From: a virus
Direction: 5' to 3' (one strand)
Length of the DNA: 33,083 nt
IMG/VR virus record: IMGVR_UViG_3300010151_000066
Coordinates: 1-33,083 of that record
A program made the translations under genes and the position numbers. The notes under the pieces were generated by a model that saw only the letters and a program-made list of their open reading frames with translations, was not told where the DNA came from and made no database searches. How positions within the stretch are numbered: the first letter of the stretch is position 1; every line of letters starts with the position of its first letter. This document shows, piece after piece, positions 1-7,979 of the stretch.

Positions 1-38
1 GCATACTTCTCGCGCATCTTCTTCATGTCAATTCCCAT
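1..38 (-). CDS. Start of a gene cut by the window edge (possibly gp32-like ssDNA-binding protein)
   Basis: Only the first 12-13 codons are present, reading MGIDMKKMREKY. An ATG at 36-38 is preceded by a strong ribosome binding site (TAGGAGG followed by five A residues), so the start is well supported. A basic, helical N-terminus of this type and the position next to a DNA polymerase-like gene would suit a T4 gp32-type single-stranded DNA-binding protein. With so few residues this identity is only a guess. The gene has its own upstream control region (sigma70-like promoter, inverted repeat and late-type element between 66 and 144). Confidence 0.7.
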   Translation of the reverse strand, partial: MGIDMKKMREKY

Positions 39-65
39 TTTTTCCTCCTATGTGTTAATGGGTGG

Positions 66-74
66 GTAAATAAC
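66..74 (-). promoter_or_regulatory. Candidate late promoter element, copy 1 (GTTATTTAC)
   Basis: On the coding strand the gap before the start codon at 38 contains GTTATTTAC. It resembles the (A/G)(C/T)TATTTA element found before five other genes in this window, and lies about 28 nt upstream of the ATG. It is the most divergent copy (TTATTTA instead of CTATTTA), so this assignment is weaker than the others. Confidence 0.35.
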
Positions 75-82
75 CCTATAGT

Positions 83-106
83 ATGATTGATAACTCTCTC
101 AATCAT
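83..106 (-). repeat. Perfect 8-bp inverted repeat in the leader
   Basis: ATGATTGA at 83-90 is the exact reverse complement of TCAATCAT at 99-106, with an 8-nt spacer. It lies just downstream of the sigma70-like -10 box, so it would form a hairpin at the 5' end of that transcript or act as an operator beside the start site. No U-run follows it, so it does not look like an intrinsic terminator. Confidence 0.45.
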
Positions 107-115
107 CTGGTAAAC

Positions 116-144
116 ATTATACTACTCTTCAATCTCAAAGTCAA
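116..144 (-). promoter_or_regulatory. Sigma70-type promoter
   Basis: Read on the minus strand there is TTGACT (139-144), a 17-bp spacer and TATAAT (116-121), an almost perfect housekeeping promoter. It lies in the gap between the tubulin-like gene and the next gene (start at 38), and points towards the latter. The predicted start site is near 109, giving a leader of about 70 nt. It would allow host-polymerase (early/middle) transcription of the downstream gene independently of late genes. Confidence 0.75.
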
Positions 145-152
145 GTAAAAAA

Positions 153-971
153 TCAAAGTTGAACAATTTCTCTTCCACACACGAGTGAATAGCAGAAATT
201 GTTGTCGTAATCGGTTTCAAATATTCCAAAACTCGTTCTCTCATCTTTTTCCCTCACTTGATTTCTAATCTTGTTATTCAATGTTGCATCCTCCTTGAGG
301 GATTGCCCACCGATTGCGTAATAATAGCGGGTTTCAGTCTTGCTGTCAAGAGAAAAAAACATTTTTTCTTCTCCGGTCTCGACGTTTACTATACCTACTG
401 TGCGTATGCGTGAAGTTGGAGCAAAAGGATAAAAAGTGCTCATTACTGGTTTACTATTGTTAAAGACGTTGAGGAAGTGAATCGCCGGGGCAATAGTTTG
501 ATTGATACTTATATAATAATCAACAATTGATACTTCGCCCACAATATCACTCACAGAAGAGTTATCAACCAGGATGATTTGTTCGAAAATGCCAGATCTA
601 GCATATTCCTGAAGAATGTGAAAGCTGGCGCGCTGTTGAAGACGGCCCGTTTCACTCAAAAGGTCTGGTTGTTCATATATGTAAAGGATTGTGATCTTGC
701 AATGTTTTATTGCCTCCAGGATCCTTAAAGATGCAGCAGAAATGTGTCCCGAACCACCTAAGATAAAAATTACTTCGCCATTGCAATTAAGAAAGTTCGT
801 GAGGTCGGGACACTCTCTTTCATATTCTTCCGGGTGGTCCCTCTCGGGAATAAGATAAAAATTTTTACCCTGTCTTGACTGCGTGTCGATGCAAAACACA
901 TTATATTGTGGATATTTTGTAAACTCTTCGGCAATATTACACCCACAGTTACCCAAACCTACGATATTCAC
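153..971 (-). CDS. Tubulin/FtsZ-like GTPase-fold protein
   Basis: A 272-residue protein whose first 12 residues (MNIVGLGNCGCN) fit the G-x-G-x-x-G-x-N nucleotide-binding loop that opens FtsZ/tubulin proteins. CIDTQ (27-31) sits where FtsZ has its NTD segment. VIFILGGSGHIS (67-78) occupies the place of the tubulin signature GGGTG(T/S)G but is degenerate. A segment around 96-137 (LYIYEQPDLLSE through IILVDN) follows the FtsZ strand-helix-strand pattern, and 148-168 resembles the FtsZ helix carrying the conserved Asn. I see no clear T7-loop catalytic Asp, and the C-terminal half is short. A nucleotide-binding, tubulin-related fold is likely; polymerisation or GTP hydrolysis is unproven. The GTG start overlaps the stop of the polymerase-like gene (GTGA), with GAGGAA upstream, indicating translational coupling. 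Confidence 0.7.
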   Translation of the reverse strand: MNIVGLGNCGCNIAEEFTKYPQYNVFCIDTQSRQGKNFYLIPERDHPEEYERECPDLTNFLNCNGEVIFILGGSGHISAASLRILEAIKHCKITILYIYEQPDLLSETGRLQQRASFHILQEYARSGIFEQIILVDNSSVSDIVGEVSIVDYYISINQTIAPAIHFLNVFNNSKPVMSTFYPFAPTSRIRTVGIVNVETGEEKMFFSLDSKTETRYYYAIGGQSLKEDATLNNKIRNQVREKDERTSFGIFETDYDNNFCYSLVCGREIVQL

Positions 972-2152
972 TTTGATTTCCTCATCTCGCCATAGTTTTT
1001 GCCGACAGAAACGTTAACGAGATATTTCCCGAACAAGGTATCTCCAAATACTTCTGTTATTCGCGGCAATAGGTGCTTATCTTCCTTGCAGATGTCTATC
1101 ACAAGTGAATCATGTAAGCTAAACGCTATATAAGACTTCGTATTCTCAAGAATTTTATCAATCTTTATCATTTGTCGCAAAAAGAGGTCTGATGATGTAC
1201 TTTGGATTAAATAATTTAATGCTCGCCTCTCATCCACCTCTATGATTCTATCGAACTTAGTTATAATTTTACCATCTTTCCAGGTTTCTTTAAGCAACTT
1301 TTCACGATCATATGCTTGATTCAATAGGTGATCTTCAGAGTTGGGGTTGTATAGCCAAGCAAATAATCTTGTTTTTGCTTCTTCTCTCGTCCCCGTTCCA
1401 CGAAATACATTTTCAATATTCCAAATATGTAAATCTTGTTGCGGTTGTTCCTGGCCACTAAGTGAAATAAAAGTTCTCAGCTCGGCTGCATTAAAATCCA
1501 GCTCAATAAACAAATCATTGTTAGGTTTCAAAACTCTTCTATGTTTTTTGTCCAAAGTTAAGATGGGAAATGAACCATTCTTCGTGGTCAATCGACCAGT
1601 GACGGTTCCAAAGATATTATAATGAACATGAGGATCAATCTTGTTGAGTTTCTTCAAAAACGCCCTTGAACGATAAGCGCCCAACTCGCTTTTCAATGCT
1701 GAGGAATCAATATTTAATTTCTGATATTTGATTTTCTCAACCAACTTTGTGAGATCCAAGAGGAAGTCGTAATTAGTTGGTTTTTCGTTGTTTTCAAAGG
1801 TGTAGTGGCTAATTCTGTTCTTTATATCGCACCATTCGAACAGGAACGACTCTGGTATCGTCTGGAACAAGCAAACATCTTTTAGGTTAATTTTTGCTGT
1901 GGTAAAGGCACGAAGAAATGCCTTCATTTTGTTGCTAATTCTATCCCAGTCTTCCTTTAGCTCTGGTGGACAAACTTCTGCAAGTTGTTTCCCGCCAACA
2001 TAAAGATTCGCATATTCAATATCTAAGTTTTTTAAGAAAGAGGCGTAGGACCAAGTCCTGGAAAGATCAGGGGGAATCTCATCATAGATCATTCCCCCAT
2101 CAGAATATATACCAACACAGTGTTTTTTATCGTCGAGAGCCTGGAAGAGCAC
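968..2152 (-). CDS. Short family A DNA polymerase-like protein
   Basis: A 394-residue protein containing the palm/fingers blocks of Pol I-type polymerases. TVTGRLTT (183-190) corresponds to the TGRLSS block, DFNAAELRTF (219-228) to motif A with Asp219, and R256-x3-K260-x3-F264-x3-Y268 to the O-helix (motif B). ALNYLIQSTSSD (311-322) matches the conserved N-x-x-IQGTAAD helix. Motif C is SLHDS (345-349), so the usual Glu of HDE is Ser. No 3'-5' exonuclease domain is evident and the protein is much shorter than Pol I (about 930) or T7 polymerase (about 700). Known T4-like phages use a family B replicase (gp43), so this is probably an additional or atypical polymerase. The GTG start lies 2 nt after the preceding stop with only a weak ribosome binding site; a downstream ATG at codon 21 is an alternative. 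Confidence 0.8.
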   Translation of the reverse strand: MLFQALDDKKHCVGIYSDGGMIYDEIPPDLSRTWSYASFLKNLDIEYANLYVGGKQLAEVCPPELKEDWDRISNKMKAFLRAFTTAKINLKDVCLFQTIPESFLFEWCDIKNRISHYTFENNEKPTNYDFLLDLTKLVEKIKYQKLNIDSSALKSELGAYRSRAFLKKLNKIDPHVHYNIFGTVTGRLTTKNGSFPILTLDKKHRRVLKPNNDLFIELDFNAAELRTFISLSGQEQPQQDLHIWNIENVFRGTGTREEAKTRLFAWLYNPNSEDHLLNQAYDREKLLKETWKDGKIITKFDRIIEVDERRALNYLIQSTSSDLFLRQMIKIDKILENTKSYIAFSLHDSLVIDICKEDKHLLPRITEVFGDTLFGKYLVNVSVGKNYGEMRKSK

Positions 2153-2154
2153 AC

Positions 2155-3306
2155 TTAACCCCGGGCATTTTCAAAAATCTGATTGTCAATATACCGCATT
2201 ACTCGCCCAAAGTCAAACAAATCATACAATCTTTTTAAATGTTTTATCTTATTTTCCAAAAGGTGGGGGTGCCAAACAATACCCGCCTCCTTCATTCGCA
2301 CACGAAAATAGAATTCCACCCAGAACTTCTCATCGGGGATTTCACTTTCCAGCAAAGGCTTTCTTCTTATTTCACAAAGCTTAGTTGTGTTAAGGTTTTG
2401 TGGGTTGGCCATCGGAATTTTAATTACTGGTTCTCGGCGAACTAGAGAATTATAATATGTTATCAGAGTAGCTCGAAGAAAGTCAATATCTTTTATATCG
2501 GTTCTTTCATAATATTGTTCAAATAGATCCTCCACAGAACCAATACCATAATTGAACATAAATTTTTTCATTTCTTTTGTGGTGATATCTGCAACCAACC
2601 GCCATGGAACATTATAATCCAACTTAAAACCAAATTTTCTTGCAGCATTTTGAAAAAATACAAAGTTCCTATCTCTAAGGATCTTATCCCATTTGATCTT
2701 ATCATTATCATAGCTAAGATCTTTAAATTCCACAACCAAGCCCGTAAACCTGTGGGGACAAAAATCAGAAATTATATAATCTGTAAGCGTAATCGGAGAT
2801 TTTTGGAGAATCACGTCTCCAAACTCTAAAAACTTATCAACGAAATCATCAAAATTTTTCACAGAACCCTTGGACCCCTCCAGCCACGGGCCTGCATAAA
2901 ATTCAACGCTATCGGTGAGAATCCTCTGATAATCTTCAATGGGGTCTTCGTATGCTTTGGTGGGGGCAATTGTCAAAAGAAAAGTATCAATCACAGACAG
3001 ATTACCGCCGGAAAACCCTTCTCTTATGTGGGCCAACAACGCTTCGAAAGCATCTACCACAAAGTTAAGGGCACGATATTCAGGGCTGGAGTCAAAATGT
3101 TTTATAAATCTTTCCCGAACAACAATTGAATAGGCTTCCCTATCAATCTTCCCAAATAATACCTGATCACCGTGCCAAAAATCAATTCCATTTTCTTTAG
3201 AAATGAGTGGATAGGCAACACGAATATATCTTTTTCTCTGGGCGAAGGCCCTCTTTGAAGAAAGACCGTTTCTGCCCATTGGTGCTTCTGATTTTATTAT
3301 TTTCAC
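2155..3306 (-). CDS. Conserved-looking phage protein of unknown function, in the baseplate operon
   Basis: A 383-residue soluble protein with mixed alpha/beta composition, rich in aromatic and charged residues, with no signal peptide or membrane segment. I do not recognise the family. The start is GTG at 3304-3306, chosen because GAGG lies 8 nt upstream; the next ATG is codon 10. It follows the giant hub-like gene after a 53-nt gap (3307-3359) in which I see no promoter or terminator, and directly precedes the polymerase-like gene. Position suggests a late virion or assembly protein, but there is no motif to confirm this. Confidence 0.75.
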   Translation of the reverse strand: MKIIKSEAPMGRNGLSSKRAFAQRKRYIRVAYPLISKENGIDFWHGDQVLFGKIDREAYSIVVRERFIKHFDSSPEYRALNFVVDAFEALLAHIREGFSGGNLSVIDTFLLTIAPTKAYEDPIEDYQRILTDSVEFYAGPWLEGSKGSVKNFDDFVDKFLEFGDVILQKSPITLTDYIISDFCPHRFTGLVVEFKDLSYDNDKIKWDKILRDRNFVFFQNAARKFGFKLDYNVPWRLVADITTKEMKKFMFNYGIGSVEDLFEQYYERTDIKDIDFLRATLITYYNSLVRREPVIKIPMANPQNLNTTKLCEIRRKPLLESEIPDEKFWVEFYFRVRMKEAGIVWHPHLLENKIKHLKRLYDLFDFGRVMRYIDNQIFENARG

Positions 3307-3359
3307 AACTTATTCCTCACAGGTTCCAAATCAACACCTCGCTTTGGGCTAGTCCGCAT

Positions 3360-6300
3360 CTAAGGCGTGCCCCCGCTACTCCCGCCGGTACCTCCGCCTG
3401 ATGAAGGGCCACCCAACCCGAGGTTGAGGAGAACCCTGACACCACGTGCAGGGCCGGGGGCGCTGGGGGACAGCGGTACCGTCGTCGGTGCAGCGGTGGC
3501 GGCACCTTCAAATTTCTTCAACTCATCCGATATATTGGCCGCTTTGGCGCCGAGGTGGATGGATGGCCCTTTACACTCTTCTTCGACGGCAGATTCAGTC
3601 ACTGCGTCGTGCTCCTGAAGAACATCTGTCTCTAGTATCGCGGTGCCCTCTTCGCTGGCAAATGCTTGCCAAATTGCTTTTATTTCAGTTTGATAATATC
3701 TGTCTTCCACAAGATGAAACACCTCATGAACAAAGTGTAATCCGCCAAGACCCAAATTCTGAGCTTGTTTTCTGGAGGCTCCCGGCAATCGTGGATTTAA
3801 ATATACATACTGCCCGGGATAAAACAATGTATTTCCAACCATCGACACATTTATATCATATTTCTCTCTCAAAAACCCTTCTTTATTATCGGTATCGCCG
3901 GTTATTCTTGCTTCCCTTAATCCCGGGATGTCTTGTTTCGCGAAAGTGATATCCTTGACCAAGCCCTCTCTTGCCCCAACCTCAAAATGATAAATACCAT
4001 CTTCGAAATTTTTGGATCTCTTCGACTCATCAAACGCAGGATCTTTTTCCAAAGAATAAATATATAAAAAATGTACAATATCTTCAGCGCTCTTGTAGGG
4101 TGATTTGGGTAATTTTCCGTCAGCCGTAAATTGTCTTAGCGCCTGCAAAGTGCATTTCCCCCTGCGAAGACCAACATTCTGGTATGCCTGTTCAACATAG
4201 TTCGTTTTAACGTCGATATCGTTAATATCCACACCATCCAGGCAGCCCTCCCCAAGAGCTTTTCTAATCAAATCGTTAGCTACATCAAGTATAAAACTTT
4301 TCAGAGGGTAGGTTTCCAGCTGTTGAATTACAACATTCTGCTGATACCAGAGTTGAAAATACTCCAAACTTATAGGAACATGAGCCATGTTTAAAATATA
4401 TTTTTTTAGAACGTCCTTCTTACCCCCGGGTGCGTTGTAGTCGGGGACTGTCTCCTTGTATATTACGGTGATTGGACCGGATAATATTCCATGATTTTCA
4501 AAAATCTTCTCTCCCTTAACCGAGGGGTCGTCGCGACATATAGCAATGGCAATATCCATAATATCCCCAAATGTTACAAAATAAATAGGAATCTTTGAGG
4601 GGTCGGTTCCCTGGGGGCGTGTGCCCGACGAATCCAACTCGGTCCCCGGCTCCCAACCCGCATCTATATCATCGCCGCCGACCACATCATCAGAGTCACC
4701 GAGATCCGAGTTTTCACGTTGCGCTTTTGCTTTCCCATACCACTTTTTAGTCAGGGCACTCTTATCGATGCTAGACCGTCCTTCCTGGGGCGTTTCATTA
4801 TAGGTGTTCATATCCTCAATCGCCGCCTCTGTGGTAAGAACCCCCTCTGCGCTCGTTCCAATACTGGTTGGATTCACTTGTATAATCCGAACACGGCCAT
4901 CGTCGTAAAGGAGGTCCATCATCGTATTATACCTGGCCATCCTTCTAACCTGTGCGCGCTTTCTTAGCTTCGCCGCCTGATCTTTTAAGTTTTCGCCTGC
5001 CGCAGCAATAGCAATATCTATATTTTCAAGGTCTGTATTTATATAATCAACCAACTCATCCACGTCCACGTCTTTATCGGCATACATGGGGTGGCCGCGA
5101 CCCCGTTCGGCGTTGTGTTGAAGCTCGTCAAGAATATGATCTTGGAGGAGACGCAACGTGCCAGCGATAGGTTGATTTGGCTTATAATTTTTTAAGCTTG
5201 GGGTCATCTTCTCAATTAGGACTGCGACATCGTAGTCAACCCTTCTAGTTACGCCGACAAGATCATCAGTCCCGGGCCAGTAATGTTCTTTCACCACCTC
5301 CGTGTCCGGTTTGAGACCAGTGAGGGCACGATAAATTTCCTCAATAATATTATCTTCAATGATATCTTCTTGCGACCTCACGTACTTGCTGCCCCCCGTG
5401 TTTGTGGCGATTCGTCGGCGCACTGATGGTTTCGAAAGGTGGCTTTTTATTTTGTTTAACTTCTTCTTTAAGTCTACTACCTTTGTCCTATTTGCTTTAA
5501 TATTTCGCATCAACTCGTGAAGAGCCTCGACACGTGCATCTTCCGGTGTCCACAAAACATTCAGCAATGGTCTATTAAATTCCGCTTCGGGAGCAGCAAT
5601 ATATTCGATATCAAGCTCCACAGTCCCATCTTGTTTGATAGATAATTCATGATTTACAAGCTGTAAATAAAGAGCTAATTTGTTTCTTTTTAGTGCCTCG
5701 ATGTCCGCATCGGTGTATAGATTTGAACCCTGCACCACTGAATTTTCGGAGAACGCCCAGCCGACAACCACCTTAAACTTAAATTTTTTAAAATCATATT
5801 CTAAGTGACTTGCTTTGGATCCTCGGCCATCTGTGTATTCGATCAGGTCCACGGGGGAGGGGGCGCCGTCCTGCGCTCGAAAAAAAAGATCGTTCAAGGA
5901 CTGGAACCACAACCTCAGCTTCGCCGAAATTACCCTCTGGGCCTCTTCGGGGTTTGTCCCGGCCAACTCGTATGAAAAACTTTTTATGCCGCCGGCCGAT
6001 CCTCCAAAGCCACTAAAATAACCCACATCACCAAGAGGGTCTGTCTCCTCATCGACGGTGCCGTGAAAAGCAAAGTCTCTGTCAAAAATAATGTTCTTCG
6101 CAAAGGGAATCTCCACCCAATCTGTAATCTTTTTGCTCTTAACCTTGGCCTTGAATAGCCTAACTTCGGGATAAAGGCCAGCAATTTGCTTTTCAGTAAA
6201 TTTAAAAAGATTTTCTGGGCTCGATCTCCCAAGAAGTCTTCCGTTTATTTTTGGCAACTCGCCAGTGACAAGGCTAAAATTCTCAAACCGGCTATTGCGA

Positions 6301-6521
6301 GCCTTTGATTTTTTGGCAATCGGAATAATCTGGTCCACAAGAAAACATTGTTTTAAAAACCGCTGTTGCTTTCCGGCGCCTTCTCCGTCCTCGATAATAA
6401 ATTCTTCTTCCTCGCCAGGAGAAGGTTTTAAGTCTGGTCGTGGGGGGCCAGCCATGTTATAGCACCCGCCGACAACCAAAAAAATGATAAATAATATTAT
6501 TGATAATCCTACAAAAACCAT
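3360..6521 (-). CDS. Very large baseplate-hub-like virion protein with lipoprotein-like N-terminus
   Basis: A 1053-residue protein. Near the C-terminus there is a hub-type block: MVGNTLFYPGQYVYLNP, then LGLGG (about 925), then HFVHEVFH and YYQTEIKAIW. This V-x-x-V-x-H...Y-x-T-x-I pattern is typical of gp27 / late-control-D tail hub domains. The middle is helical and coiled-coil rich (about 330-600), and the last 45 residues are Pro/Gly/Ser-rich low complexity. The first 20 residues are hydrophobic and end in GGC, like a lipoprotein signal. The first ATG is 3 nt after the gp53-like stop but lacks a ribosome binding site; the alternative start MAGPP (ATG at 6453-6455) would remove the hydrophobic segment. 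It is probably the tail hub or spike-associated protein; moderate certainty. Confidence 0.65.
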   Translation of the reverse strand: MVFVGLSIILFIIFLVVGGCYNMAGPPRPDLKPSPGEEEEFIIEDGEGAGKQQRFLKQCFLVDQIIPIAKKSKARNSRFENFSLVTGELPKINGRLLGRSSPENLFKFTEKQIAGLYPEVRLFKAKVKSKKITDWVEIPFAKNIIFDRDFAFHGTVDEETDPLGDVGYFSGFGGSAGGIKSFSYELAGTNPEEAQRVISAKLRLWFQSLNDLFFRAQDGAPSPVDLIEYTDGRGSKASHLEYDFKKFKFKVVVGWAFSENSVVQGSNLYTDADIEALKRNKLALYLQLVNHELSIKQDGTVELDIEYIAAPEAEFNRPLLNVLWTPEDARVEALHELMRNIKANRTKVVDLKKKLNKIKSHLSKPSVRRRIATNTGGSKYVRSQEDIIEDNIIEEIYRALTGLKPDTEVVKEHYWPGTDDLVGVTRRVDYDVAVLIEKMTPSLKNYKPNQPIAGTLRLLQDHILDELQHNAERGRGHPMYADKDVDVDELVDYINTDLENIDIAIAAAGENLKDQAAKLRKRAQVRRMARYNTMMDLLYDDGRVRIIQVNPTSIGTSAEGVLTTEAAIEDMNTYNETPQEGRSSIDKSALTKKWYGKAKAQRENSDLGDSDDVVGGDDIDAGWEPGTELDSSGTRPQGTDPSKIPIYFVTFGDIMDIAIAICRDDPSVKGEKIFENHGILSGPITVIYKETVPDYNAPGGKKDVLKKYILNMAHVPISLEYFQLWYQQNVVIQQLETYPLKSFILDVANDLIRKALGEGCLDGVDINDIDVKTNYVEQAYQNVGLRRGKCTLQALRQFTADGKLPKSPYKSAEDIVHFLYIYSLEKDPAFDESKRSKNFEDGIYHFEVGAREGLVKDITFAKQDIPGLREARITGDTDNKEGFLREKYDINVSMVGNTLFYPGQYVYLNPRLPGASRKQAQNLGLGGLHFVHEVFHLVEDRYYQTEIKAIWQAFASEEGTAILETDVLQEHDAVTESAVEEECKGPSIHLGAKAANISDELKKFEGAATAAPTTVPLSPSAPGPARGVRVLLNLGLGGPSSGGGTGGSSGGTP

Positions 6522-6524
6522 TTT

Positions 6525-6857
6525 TTATAAACCGTAATATTGTAAAATTCTTTCTAATGGAAGTGGGATATTAATGCGAGATCCAACAGCAACATAGGCT
6601 TCTGTGGGTGCCATATTATAGTGGGCGATCACCCACCACAATCTAGGGTTTTTATAATACTGATGAGCAAGTTTATAAAATCTATCTCCGACCCTCCAAA
6701 CGTGTGGCTTTACCGCAAGTGTTGCAATTTCCTCTTCGGTTGGGGTTCGCAGCGGCGCTGATGCATACTGCACAATCGCCCTTTTTCCCAATTTTCTTAA
6801 TTTCTGTTGGTATAAAGAACTGTTATTTGATATTATTCGTCTTTCGTCATATCTCAT
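6525..6857 (-). CDS. 53: LysM-like baseplate wedge protein (gp53-like)
   Basis: A 110-residue protein whose C-terminal half (about 52-108) is a LysM-type fold: HVWRVGDRFYKLAHQYY, then NPRLWWVIAHYN, then VGSRINIPLP. T4 gp53, a baseplate wedge component that joins wedges during hexagonal baseplate assembly, has the same kind of domain, although it is longer. The gene lies 3 nt from both the preceding tail-tube/baseplate gene and the following hub-like gene, so it belongs to the same translational unit. The family is well supported; the exact T4 equivalence is inferred from fold and context. Confidence 0.75.
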   Translation of the reverse strand: MRYDERRIISNNSSLYQQKLRKLGKRAIVQYASAPLRTPTEEEIATLAVKPHVWRVGDRFYKLAHQYYKNPRLWWVIAHYNMAPTEAYVAVGSRINIPLPLERILQYYGL

Positions 6858-6860
6858 GGT

Positions 6861-7952
6861 TTAGTCCTCGCGGTCTCCGGGGTAGGGAGCCCCGTGCAGG
6901 ATTGCGTACTCGCGCGCGGCGGTTGAACTGTTCTGGCGATCTGAATTGTTTGGGCTCCCCGGGGTCAGGACGACGACGTTCGCGGCTTTTTGGCGCTCAA
7001 CCAACACAGCCTGTGCTGCGACCGAGGCGGGGGCGGCTTTTGCGTCGGCCGTGCCGAGAAAGACCCCGTCGGCGACCTTGCCCCGCGCCAGATCGAAGGC
7101 GCGATCCACGTCGATGGTCGATGAGAGGCCGTCGATGAGATCCTGCGTGGTCTCATCGTTGTTCTTGTCCTTCTTCTCGGTGCCGTTCACTCCAGTTTTC
7201 TGGGTGTTTGAGTTGATACCATACGGGAACTCATTCTCCAGAAACTTACCATCAGGATCAGACCCCAACACTTCACCGTGAAGCACCGTGAAATCAAACC
7301 CAATTGATATTTCCTTTGGTATCATGTTGCCGTCGTCGTCCCACAAGAAACCAACCTCCACTTCGTGGGTGATGTTTAAACTTCCTATGAACCCAGATAA
7401 CCAATTTGATCCCTTGCTAGCTCCCGAGATTAGATTCGCGAATTTAATCTCGACAACGGGGGCTGCTTGGGGAACGGGGGGTGCGCCGCCAGGAGGCTGC
7501 ATCCACACTGGGTATAGGAAGTTCACCAACCTTCCAATCTGCGCTATGTTGAATCGTCCCTCTGATTTGCTGGCCGAAACAACCTTAAACGATAGCGCTA
7601 TTTTCCTCGAAGTTCTCTGAAATGTGGGAATGGGATCCATCCTTGCAAAAACGGCCTCTTCGTTCCAGCTTGAACCAAAGGAATCAGAAAAACCAGTTAT
7701 CATTGCCCGGAACCTTGCTACTTTCTTTTGGTTACCAAAAACCTGACGGATCAAAATATGGGCTTGTTCATTCTTCTCAAGCCCCGCCGGCTCCAAAGAA
7801 GGTCGCGAGTGAGACTTCCGCCACTTGGCCAGCTGGCGTGGGCCATCTTTGTTGAAGTCGTCGAGATCTGGGGCCCAATCGGGTCTCGGTTTTGATGGCG
7901 ATGCTCTTTTTTTCTGTTGAATTATTTCATCTGGTAGAAAATGGTGCGGCAT
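6861..7952 (-). CDS. Baseplate / tail-tube junction protein (gp48/gp54-like candidate)
   Basis: A 363-residue protein. Its central region (about 75-235) has a repeated beta-rich pattern (RFRAMITGFSDSF, WNEEAVFARMDPIPTF, RKIALSFKVVSASK, then SLNITHEVEVGFLW and KEISIGFDFTVLHGEV). This resembles tube-like domains of proteins that cap the baseplate and nucleate the tail tube. The flanks (first 60 and last 120 residues) are polar and probably flexible. It lies between the tape measure and a LysM wedge protein, the usual neighbourhood of gp48/gp54. There is no obvious Shine-Dalgarno before the ATG at 7950-7952. The assignment to gp48 or gp54 is inference. Confidence 0.6.
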   Translation of the reverse strand: MPHHFLPDEIIQQKKRASPSKPRPDWAPDLDDFNKDGPRQLAKWRKSHSRPSLEPAGLEKNEQAHILIRQVFGNQKKVARFRAMITGFSDSFGSSWNEEAVFARMDPIPTFQRTSRKIALSFKVVSASKSEGRFNIAQIGRLVNFLYPVWMQPPGGAPPVPQAAPVVEIKFANLISGASKGSNWLSGFIGSLNITHEVEVGFLWDDDGNMIPKEISIGFDFTVLHGEVLGSDPDGKFLENEFPYGINSNTQKTGVNGTEKKDKNNDETTQDLIDGLSSTIDVDRAFDLARGKVADGVFLGTADAKAAPASVAAQAVLVERQKAANVVVLTPGSPNNSDRQNSSTAAREYAILHGAPYPGDRED

Positions 7953-7979
7953 TTTATTGTTTACAACCCAAGATTAGCG

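Noticed and set aside
3714-3728. HEVFH (residues 932-936 of the large hub-like protein), matching the HExxH zinc metalloprotease motif
   Set aside because: It lies in a block (LGLGG, then V-x-x-V-x-H, then YYQTEIKAIW) that fits the conserved beta strands of tail hub domains, where the His and spacing recur without a metalloprotease. No third zinc ligand is evident.
3367-3949. Plus-strand ORFs opposite the C-terminus of the hub-like gene
   Set aside because: They are shadows of the GC- and Pro/Gly-rich low-complexity tail on the minus strand. They have no ribosome binding site or recognisable protein.
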